NCBI GenBank assembly: GCA_029550985.1
Contig: JAKPGH010000209.1
Location: forward strand, 1 to 11,321
Origin: Bacillota bacterium
GTDB lineage: Bacteria; Bacillota; Clostridia; Oscillospirales; Ruminococcaceae
Direction: 5' to 3'
DNA: 11,321 nucleotides
Part shown: positions 1-5,332 of the stretch, in pieces
Position numbering within the stretch: position 1 is the first letter of the stretch
Layout: each line of letters begins with the position of its first letter
Notes under the pieces: model-generated
Told to the model about the DNA's origin: nothing
What the model saw: the letters and a program-made list of their open reading frames with translations, nothing else
Databases searched by the model: none
Program-made: the position numbers and the translations under genes

Positions 1-1262
1 TTATACGGAGACGGCCGGCGGGATGATTACGAGAAGCTAATGGGGGAGCTGAGAACCCTTGTGGAAGGGGTGGAGGACGGCAAGCAGCGCAACCACCTGC
101 TGGGCGAATGGTTTCTGGTGAGATCTTACGGCGATTTTCCCTGTATTGAGCGGATGGCGGAGAAATATGAAGAGGCGGCGCGGCTGCTCACCGGACCGTC
201 GGAGGCTGTTTTGCCCAACGACCCCTATCTGTTTGACTGCCCGTCCCTCATCCATGTGTTCCACAACAGGCTGGGCGAAGTCAACAAGGTTGCCGACGCG
301 CTGGACCGTGCCCTTGCAACCTATACAGCCATCACCCGGGGCCACGGCAGCGGCGCGGGAGAACTTTTCCGAGGCGAACTGTGCTATTTGCGGGGTCAGA
401 TGGAAGAGGCGGAAGAGTACGCCTACAAGGCAATGTATGAAGCGGAATGCAAAGGGCAGATTTCCATCCGTTTCGGCGCGGCCCTTTTGCTGGGCAGAGT
501 CGCCATTCTTCGCTCCAACAGCCAGGAGCTCAACCGCGCCATTGATTACCTCAACCGTGCGGCTGCCGAAGCGACCGAACGCAGCATTGGCTCGATTCGC
601 CGCTGCGTGGACGTGGTACAAAGCATCCTTATGTGTCACCTGGGAGAGCAACAAATCAGCGCCGACTGGATTAAAAACGGCAAATGGAGCGTCGGCATGA
701 TGGACCCGGCAAGGTTGATGCTGCTTTATATTTATGCCTCCTATCTTTCGGCCAACAAAGAGTACAGCCGTGCCTTGAGTGTCATATCCCACGGCTTGCG
801 GGAATGTGACCGGCTCCACTGTCTGTCCATCAAGCTGTACCTCTATCTTTGCCAGGCTAATGTGTATCTGATGCAGGATAAATTGGATTTGACTGCCGAA
901 AGCTTCATCCACTGCCTGGAGCTGAGTGTGCCCGATGATTTTGTGGCGGTGTACCATCGCTATCTGGACCGGTTGGAGCGTATTTTCCCGCATCCCAAGC
1001 TGCAGCCCTACCGGGGGCCATTGAGAGAATCAAAAAGAACTGCGCCCGCTTGCTGCCCCAGAAGAAGCCGCTGTTTCTGCAGCAGGATTTGCTGACCGAA
1101 CGGGAATACGAGGTTGCCATGCTGGCGGCCAAAGGCAACCGCAATAAAGAAATTGCCGAAATTCTGAATGTCTCGGAAAACACTGTAAAGACCCATTTAA
1201 AATCCGCGTTTTCCAAGCTTTCCATCGACCGGCGTTCCCAGTTGATTAAGCTGCTGACATAA
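1..1262 (+). pseudogene. LuxR-family (MalT-like) transcriptional regulator, 3' part, frameshifted
   Basis: The reading frame is open from the first base, so the gene starts upstream of the window. Residues encoded by 1-1011 form an alpha-helical, TPR-like region rich in Ala/Glu/Leu (for example AEEYAYKAMYEAECKGQ), as in the sensor or scaffold part of large LuxR (MalT/LAL-type) regulators. The last about 60 codons, in a different frame, encode a clear LuxR-type HTH: LTEREYEVAMLAAKG, then NKEIAEILNVSENTVKTHL, ending in TAA at 1260-1262. The two parts are joined by a run of five G at 1013-1017. A sixth G would read through as Y-R-G-A-I-E-R-I-K-K and restore one continuous protein. As written, the upstream frame runs past the HTH into unrelated residues and stops at 1095. 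The known family role is a DNA-binding activator answering a ligand or signal; the target is unknown. The frameshift may be real decay, phase variation or a sequencing error. Confidence 0.8.
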
Positions 1263-1304
1263 GGGTTGGCGCATACCGCTAACACTGACGCGGAAGTTTT
1301 TGTC

Positions 1305-1333
1305 TTGACAAATCGAGCCAAATGTGTTAGAAC
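1305..1333 (+). promoter_or_regulatory. Promoter of the tRNA-Tyr gene
   Basis: A perfect -35 box TTGACA (1305-1310) is followed by a 17-base spacer and TAGAAC (1328-1333) as -10 box, 4 of 6 to consensus. Transcription would start near 1340, about 40 bases before the mature tRNA, which is a normal leader for a tRNA precursor. Confidence 0.6.
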
Positions 1334-1379
1334 AATATGCGTCAACCAATTGCACAGCAGACGAACCTTACATAGCGAT

Positions 1380-1464
1380 GGGAGATTTCCCGAGTGGCCA
1401 AAGGGGGCAGACTGTAAATCTGTTGGCATTGCCTTCGGTGGTTCGAATCCACCATCTCCCACCA
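1380..1464 (+). tRNA. tRNA-Tyr (anticodon GUA)
   Basis: A class II tRNA with an encoded CCA tail. The acceptor stem GGGAGAT (1380-1386) pairs perfectly with ATCTCCC (1454-1460), followed by discriminator A and CCA (1462-1464). The anticodon stem-loop has the loop CTGTAAA (1412-1418) with anticodon GTA at 1414-1416. The T arm GGTGG-TTCGAAT-CCACC is perfect. A long variable arm lies between the anticodon and T arms, as expected for bacterial tRNA-Tyr. It stands alone between its own promoter and terminator; no neighbouring tRNA is visible. Confidence 0.96.
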
Positions 1465-1472
1465 AATTTCTT

Positions 1473-1522
1473 GAAACGGCAGGAAACCTACGATTGATAG
1501 GCTTCCTGTCGTTTCTTTTTTC
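1473..1522 (+). terminator. Rho-independent terminator after tRNA-Tyr
   Basis: A 17-base arm at 1473-1489 (starting GAAACGGCAGGAA) pairs with 1499-1515 (ending TTCCTGTCGTTTC), with one G-U pair and one A-C mismatch and a 9-base loop. A run of six T (1516-1521) follows. A second, weaker hairpin lies downstream: TGCCCT at 1534-1539 with AGGGCA at 1546-1551, then TTTT. Confidence 0.85.
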
Positions 1523-1555
1523 TATCATCAAAGTGCCCTTGCTTTAGGGCATTTT

Positions 1556-1709
1556 CCATTGTTGCCAGACTCAGACAGGCTTCTATTTCCAACTGAGGGA
1601 AGTCAATCTGACAGCTCCAGATAAAATCGCCAGAATCCAATTATTTTACAATATTCATTAATGTTTTAAATTTAATGATTACAATTTATTTTAAATCAAT
1701 AAAACTCGG
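1556..1709. other. AT-rich intergenic stretch upstream of the LacI-family gene
   Basis: No gene is visible between the tRNA terminator and the promoter at 1710. There is only an imperfect inverted repeat (TCAGA at 1571-1575 with TCTGA at 1607-1611, CTTC with GAAG inside it) and a very A/T-rich block from about 1635 to 1705. That block could serve as an UP element for the following promoter, but this is inference. Confidence 0.4.
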
Positions 1710-1737
1710 TTGACAATTAGCAATAATATGATAGAAT
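1710..1737 (+). promoter_or_regulatory. Promoter of the LacI-family regulator gene
   Basis: Perfect -35 box TTGACA (1710-1715), 16-base spacer, -10 box TAGAAT (1732-1737, 5 of 6), preceded by TG at 1729-1730, which makes an extended -10. The predicted start is near 1744, directly beside the operator-like palindrome at 1746-1759, so the promoter is well placed for autorepression. Confidence 0.7.
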
Positions 1738-1745
1738 TCAATTGA

Positions 1746-1759
1746 TACAATCGATTGCA
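1746..1759. promoter_or_regulatory. Predicted LacI-family operator O1 (autoregulatory)
   Basis: TACAATCGATTGCA has a perfect 10-bp palindromic core CAATCGATTG with a central CpG, the layout of LacI-family operators. It lies at about +2 to +15 of the predicted transcript. The same motif recurs twice downstream of the next promoter (2938-2951 and 2960-2973). It also resembles the CcpA cre consensus, so binding by CcpA rather than the local regulator is an alternative. Confidence 0.65.
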
Positions 1760-1807
1760 TACGGGCTTTGAGATGCCATATTGGTTTACAGAAAGGGGAA
1801 GGTCGCA

Positions 1808-2806
1808 GTGGCCACGCTGAAAGATGTAGCCAAACTGGCATGTGTGGATGTCAGCACAGTGTCTCGTGCTCTCAACAACACATCGTATGTGCATCCGGAT
1901 ACCCGCGCAAGGATTATGGAAGCTGTCAAAAAGCTGGGTTACCAGCCCAACCTGCTGGCAAAGGGTTTGCGTCAGGGCAGGCGCAGCACGTTGGGATTGG
2001 TGATACCCAGCATCAAGCTGACCATATTTGGGGAAATTGCTCAGGGCATCGAGATGGAAGCCCGCAAGCTGGGGTATGGGGTGATGATCTGCAATACGCA
2101 GGACGATCCGGAGCAGGAAGCCCAATGCCTCAACCGGCTTCGCAACGGTTTTGTGGACGGGATTATCATTGCGTCTACCGGACGAAATGGCCGCCTTATC
2201 CGGGATATACAGGCCAGCGGCATCTCCATTCTTCAGCTTGTCCGTTCGCAGGATAAAAGCATTTCCAGCGTAGTTGCCGACTATTTTTCCTGTGCTTATC
2301 AGGGCGTGAATTATCTGATTTCCAAGGGTTGCAGAAATATTGGCCTCATCAACGGTAATATGGAACTCAACCCCTATTATGAGCGGTACCGCGGCTACCA
2401 GGAGGCCATGAAACAGGCAGGACTGCCAGAATTTGTGGCCAAGCCCAAAACGTCTCACTATAACCATTACTTGGACGGCTTTGAGGGTGCCAACTACCTT
2501 TTGGACCTAAACCCAAATATCGACGGATTGCTGGCTGCGGTGGATATGCAGGGGATAGGAGCTCTTCGAGCTTTGAAGGAGCGCGGGGTAAAGGTACCCG
2601 ACCAAGTCAAGGTGATGAGTTTAACCGGTCATTCCATCGGCGGCATGCTGGAAAAATCAATGACGTCGATCGAAATGCCGGCCCTGGATATCGGCATTAA
2701 GGCTACCCAGCTGATTGTGGCAGATATCGAAGCTCCTGCCGACAACAAGCCCGAGGTACAGCATGTGGTGTTTAAAACCTCTCTGGTGGTGCGGGAAACA
2801 ACCTGA
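1808..2806 (+). CDS. LacI-family transcriptional repressor
   Basis: The protein has 332 residues when started at GTG 1808, which follows AAGGGGAAGG at good spacing and gives the usual family beginning (M)ATLKDVAKLA. A TTG nine codons upstream (1781) would add an atypical tail and sits before the ribosome binding site. The N-terminal HTH is at residues 3-22 (DVAKLACVDVSTVSRALN), followed by the hinge helix around NLLAKGLR (48-55), where Leu54 is the likely residue inserted at the central CpG of the operator. Residues about 62-325 form the periplasmic-binding-protein-like ligand domain (GLVIPSIKLTIFGEIAQGIE, VDGIIIAS, GLINGN, a YERYRGYQEAM segment). Known family role: a dimeric repressor released or activated by a small metabolite. 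Operator-like sites at its own promoter and at that of the downstream lyase-TRAP genes suggest it is the local regulator of that operon. The inducer is unknown; the substrate or a breakdown product is likely. Confidence 0.93.
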   Translation: MATLKDVAKLACVDVSTVSRALNNTSYVHPDTRARIMEAVKKLGYQPNLLAKGLRQGRRSTLGLVIPSIKLTIFGEIAQGIEMEARKLGYGVMICNTQDDPEQEAQCLNRLRNGFVDGIIIASTGRNGRLIRDIQASGISILQLVRSQDKSISSVVADYFSCAYQGVNYLISKGCRNIGLINGNMELNPYYERYRGYQEAMKQAGLPEFVAKPKTSHYNHYLDGFEGANYLLDLNPNIDGLLAAVDMQGIGALRALKERGVKVPDQVKVMSLTGHSIGGMLEKSMTSIEMPALDIGIKATQLIVADIEAPADNKPEVQHVVFKTSLVVRETT

Positions 2807-2847
2807 CACGTTGTCCGCATCAGCGGCAAATTGCGAGGTGCGCAATA

Positions 2848-2895
2848 ATATGCAATTTTACTAAAATATGCAACAATTTGCAGAAACTATTGCAT
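2848..2895. promoter_or_regulatory. Cluster of ATATGCAA / TTGCA half-sites upstream of the operon promoter
   Basis: ATATGCAA occurs at 2848-2855 and again at 2866-2873, 18 bases apart. TTGCA follows at 2878-2882 in inverted orientation to the second copy (TGCAA-CAAT-TTGCA), and TTGCAT lies at 2890-2895, just before the -35 box. The cluster spans about -86 to -39, a place used by activators or by additional repressor half-sites. Its function is inferred only from arrangement. Confidence 0.3.
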
Positions 2896-2898
2896 CCA

Positions 2899-2927
2899 TT
2901 GACATTATTTTGCTGAGATGCTATAAC
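2899..2927 (+). promoter_or_regulatory. Promoter of the lyase-TRAP operon
   Basis: Perfect TTGACA (2899-2904), 17-base spacer, TATAAC (2922-2927, 5 of 6), with TG at 2919-2920 making an extended -10. Predicted start near 2934. This leaves a leader of about 150 bases before the lyase start codon, with two operator-like sites at its beginning. Confidence 0.72.
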
Positions 2928-2937
2928 AAAATTAAAA

Positions 2938-2973
2938 TACAAACGATTGCAAGCACCTCTGCAATCGTTTGTT
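2938..2973. promoter_or_regulatory. Predicted tandem LacI-family operators O2 and O3
   Basis: O2, TACAAACGATTGCA (2938-2951), differs from O1 by one base. O3, TGCAATCGTTTGTT (2960-2973), is an inverted near-copy. Together they form a 13-bp perfect inverted repeat (2939-2951 with 2960-2972) around an 8-base spacer. Their central CpG steps are 22 bp apart, about two helical turns, so two dimers would bind on the same DNA face directly downstream of the start site. The repeat could also fold as a hairpin in the mRNA, but no T tract follows, so it is not a terminator. Confidence 0.62.
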
Positions 2974-2983
2974 TAAAGGGAAG

Positions 2984-2997
2984 TGTTTCCGGAAACA
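2984..2997. promoter_or_regulatory. 14-bp perfect palindrome in the operon leader
   Basis: TGTTTCCGGAAACA is a perfect palindrome centred on CCGG. Its form resembles operators of gluconate-type LacI-family regulators (E. coli GntR/IdnR sites of the type TGTTACCGGTAACA), but its half-site differs from O1-O3, which suggests a second regulator. Beyond it the leader also contains a 7-bp hairpin (CCGCATC at 3006-3012 with GGTGCGG at 3025-3031). No known riboswitch was recognised. Confidence 0.35.
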
Positions 2998-3084
2998 AGT
3001 ACGAGCCGCATCTAAAGCGCAATAGGTGCGGAGCAAAGAAGAATTCAGCCATCATCAACCGAATCATCGAAGGAGAGTATGTCC

Positions 3085-4032
3085 ATGCCTAAAGTAAAGA
3101 ATTGGAAGACTATTTTCCCCGCAATCTGCGTTCCGCTGAACGATGACTACAGCATCAACGAGCCTGAGTTGCGCAAATACGTCCGCTGGCTGGCTTCCTT
3201 TGACGAAATTCAGGGCATGGTGTGCAATGGTCACACCGGCGAAATTACCAGCCTGAGCCGCGCCGAGCGGAAAAGAGTGGTTGAAATTGTTTCCGAGGAG
3301 GTTGGCGACCGTCTGCTGGTGATTTCCGGCATCAACTGCGAGAACACCATGGAGTCGATTGAAATGGCCAAAGAGGCCAAAGAGGCCGGCGCCGACGGAA
3401 TCCTGCTGATGCCTCCTCACATGTGGCTGCGCTTTGGCATGCATCCCGACGCTCCCTTCCAGTATGTAAAAGACGTAGCGGAAGGCGCCGATATCGACAT
3501 CATCATTCACCTTTACCCGGCCATCACCAAGGCGTTCTACCCGGTGGAAACCTTGGTGAAGATGTGCAAGGAAATTCCTCATGTCAAGGCCATTAAGATG
3601 GGAACCCGCATCACCCCGCTGTATGAAAATGACGTCCGGGTACTGAGAAGGGAAGTTCCCCATGTCGCCCTGCTGACCTGCCATGACGAGAGCCTGATGT
3701 CTTCCATGACCTTCCCCGGAGTGGACGGCGCCCTCATCGGCTTTGCAGCCTGCATTCCCGAGTTGATCACCGAAGCTTACAAGGCCTACAAAGCCGGAGA
3801 CTTTAAAAAGATTCATGAGTATGACGACCGGATTTTCCCCATCTCCAAAGCAATTTACGGCGGTGGCCAACCTTCCGGCGAGGCTCATGCCCGCATGAAG
3901 GAAGCCCTCTATCAAAGAGGCATTTTCTCTTCGCCTCTGATGCGCCGGCCGGTTCTTCCCCTGACCGAGGAAGAAAAAGCCCAAGTGACCGAGGGCCTGA
4001 AAGGCAGCGGCGTACCCAAAGTAACCCTTTAA
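3085..4032 (+). CDS. DapA/NAL-family Schiff-base lyase (dihydrodipicolinate synthase family)
   Basis: A TIM-barrel class I aldolase/dehydratase, 315 residues from ATG 3085 (317 from ATG 3079). The upstream AAGGAG (3070-3075) lies 9 bases from ATG 3085 but only 3 from ATG 3079, which favours the inner start. Numbering from 3079: the GxTGE substrate-carboxylate loop is GHTGEITSLS (51-60), the catalytic Tyr is Tyr146 in HLYP, and the Schiff-base Lys is Lys173 in KAIKMGT, 27 residues later as expected for the family. The residue matching the aspartate-semialdehyde-binding Arg of E. coli DapA (Tyr+5) is Lys151, and the usual YN pair is YP. True lysine-biosynthetic DapA is therefore unlikely. A lyase or dehydratase on a sugar acid or other 2-oxo acid is more probable. 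It is the first gene of the operon, ahead of a TRAP transporter likely to import its substrate. The exact reaction is unknown. Confidence 0.9.
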   Translation: MPKVKNWKTIFPAICVPLNDDYSINEPELRKYVRWLASFDEIQGMVCNGHTGEITSLSRAERKRVVEIVSEEVGDRLLVISGINCENTMESIEMAKEAKEAGADGILLMPPHMWLRFGMHPDAPFQYVKDVAEGADIDIIIHLYPAITKAFYPVETLVKMCKEIPHVKAIKMGTRITPLYENDVRVLRREVPHVALLTCHDESLMSSMTFPGVDGALIGFAACIPELITEAYKAYKAGDFKKIHEYDDRIFPISKAIYGGGQPSGEAHARMKEALYQRGIFSSPLMRRPVLPLTEEEKAQVTEGLKGSGVPKVTL

Positions 4033-4155
4033 AGCAGCCGTCCAGTCCTTCGCAAGCCACCTGAATCAGCTATCATCCATGGCTGCAAATGCTTAACGCG
4101 GAAATACAGCCGTTTATCGGTATCAGAGTATAGATGTGGAGGAAAAGTCAACTGC

Positions 4156-4190
4156 CGACCCGCAAGTCCCATGGACTTTCAAGAGGGTCG
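4156..4190 (+). promoter_or_regulatory. Nested hairpin between lyase and binding-protein genes
   Basis: An outer stem CGACCC (4156-4161) with GGGTCG (4185-4190) encloses an inner stem AAGTCC (4164-4169) with GGACTT (4173-4178) and a CAT loop. It lies in the 199-base gap before the binding-protein gene, without a T tract, so it is not a standard terminator. A role as an mRNA processing or stability element allowing higher expression of the binding protein is inference; such structures are common between genes of transport operons. Confidence 0.4.
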
Positions 4191-4231
4191 CGGTGTTCAC
4201 CGACTTGTCTGCTAAATTTGGAGGGTTAAAA

Positions 4232-5332
4232 ATGAAAAGAACTGCTTGCATTTTCCTTTCTCTGTTACTGTTGGTTTCCATGATTGCGGGGTGCGCTTCG
4301 TCCGCTCCAAAGACAACAAGCAGATCCGTTTCCAGTACGTCAAAAGCAACAAGCAGCAGCCCTGCAACCAGCTCGTCCGCCGCTTCCAAAGAGCCGTCCT
4401 CGGCAGTTGAGGAGTCTTCTGCGGCAGAGAGCGGTTCCCTTGAATATGAAAAGCCGAAATTTTTGTCGGTAGGCACTGCGGCTTCCGGTGGAGCGTATTA
4501 CCCCATTGGTATTGCCATGGCGGAAGCTATCACCAATAACCTGGGCATTCAAACCACCGCACAGGTAACTGGCGGCGCAGTGGAAAACAATGGCCTTATT
4601 GAAGACGGCACTCTGGATATTGCCATCACTCAGGGCCCTATGGCTTATGCGGCGGTGACCAACTCTGCTCCTTACGAGAAGTTTCACAAGAATGTCAGCG
4701 CTATGTTCAGCGGCTTGTCAAAGGGCATCTTCCATGTGGTGACGCTGGAAGGCACCGGCATAAAAAAGATGGAGGATTTGAAAGGTAAACGGGTGGTAAT
4801 GGGCCCTGCCGGTGGCGGAGCCATTAACATGGCCACCGATATTTGGGCTGAGTACGGTTTTTCCATTGACGATGTCAACGCCACCTACATCTCTTATGCA
4901 GACGGTATGTCGGCTCTGACCGACGGCAAATGCGATGCCGTTGTGGTGCAGTCCGCTTACCCTGCCTCTGCCATCACCGAGCTGACCGTCACCCGCAAGG
5001 ATGTTGTCATCCTCGAAATTGAAGAAGAGATGAGAAAGAAGATTTTGGAAGACTATCCCTTCTACTCCGAAACCGTCATCCCCAAAGACGTTTACGGCAC
5101 CGCTGAGGATATTCCCGTCATTCACCTGTCCAACATGGTGGTGTGCCGTTCCGATCTGCCCGAGGGCTTGGTGTACGACCTGACTAAGGTGTTGATGGAA
5201 AATGTGGAAAAGATTCAGCAGTCCAACCCTGCCGCCAAAGAATTGTCCATTGAAACAGCTGCACAGAATGTTCCCATTCCCATGCATCCCGGCGCGGAAC
5301 GGTACTTTAGGGAAATAGGTGCGCTGCAATGA
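4232..5332 (+). CDS. TRAP transporter solute-binding lipoprotein, TAXI family
   Basis: 366 residues from ATG 4232, which follows GGAGGG at correct spacing; an in-frame upstream extension to 4136 has no signal peptide at its start and is rejected. Residues 1-20 are a lipoprotein signal peptide with lipobox IAGC, giving lipidated Cys21. Residues 22 to about 75 are a long Ser/Thr/Ala-rich flexible linker that tethers the domain to the membrane. The binding domain follows, with TAXI hallmarks SVGTAASGGAYYPIG (79-93), the GGAVEN segment (114-119), GPAGGGAINMA (191-201) and PMHPGAERYF (350-359). Known family role: captures an organic acid outside the membrane and delivers it to a fused DctQM permease. 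Its stop overlaps the start of the permease gene (ATGA), so the two are translationally coupled. The ligand is unknown; the neighbouring lyase suggests a carboxylate. Confidence 0.95.
   Translation: MKRTACIFLSLLLLVSMIAGCASSAPKTTSRSVSSTSKATSSSPATSSSAASKEPSSAVEESSAAESGSLEYEKPKFLSVGTAASGGAYYPIGIAMAEAITNNLGIQTTAQVTGGAVENNGLIEDGTLDIAITQGPMAYAAVTNSAPYEKFHKNVSAMFSGLSKGIFHVVTLEGTGIKKMEDLKGKRVVMGPAGGGAINMATDIWAEYGFSIDDVNATYISYADGMSALTDGKCDAVVVQSAYPASAITELTVTRKDVVILEIEEEMRKKILEDYPFYSETVIPKDVYGTAEDIPVIHLSNMVVCRSDLPEGLVYDLTKVLMENVEKIQQSNPAAKELSIETAAQNVPIPMHPGAERYFREIGALQ

Noticed and set aside
905..1531. Long minus-strand frame across the LuxR 3' end and tRNA-Tyr
   Set aside because: It passes through the tRNA gene and the terminator and is antisense to a recognised HTH domain, so it is a shadow frame.
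1781..1807. TTG start giving the LacI-family protein nine extra residues
   Set aside because: The ribosome binding site AAGGGGAAGG lies inside that stretch and points to GTG 1808, which also gives the canonical family N-terminus.
2831..2845. TTGCG-AGGTG-CGCAA hairpin as terminator of the LacI-family gene
   Set aside because: The stem is only 5 bp and no T run follows. Read-through into the operon promoter region is possible, and no convincing terminator was found.
2934..3084. Riboswitch in the 150-base operon leader
   Set aside because: The inverted repeat there is better explained by paired operators. No T-tract terminator or recognised aptamer core is present; only a simple 7-bp hairpin remains.
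3064..3984. 306-codon minus-strand frame opposite the lyase
   Set aside because: The plus strand carries all DapA-family motifs with a good ribosome binding site; the antisense frame reflects GC-biased codon positions.
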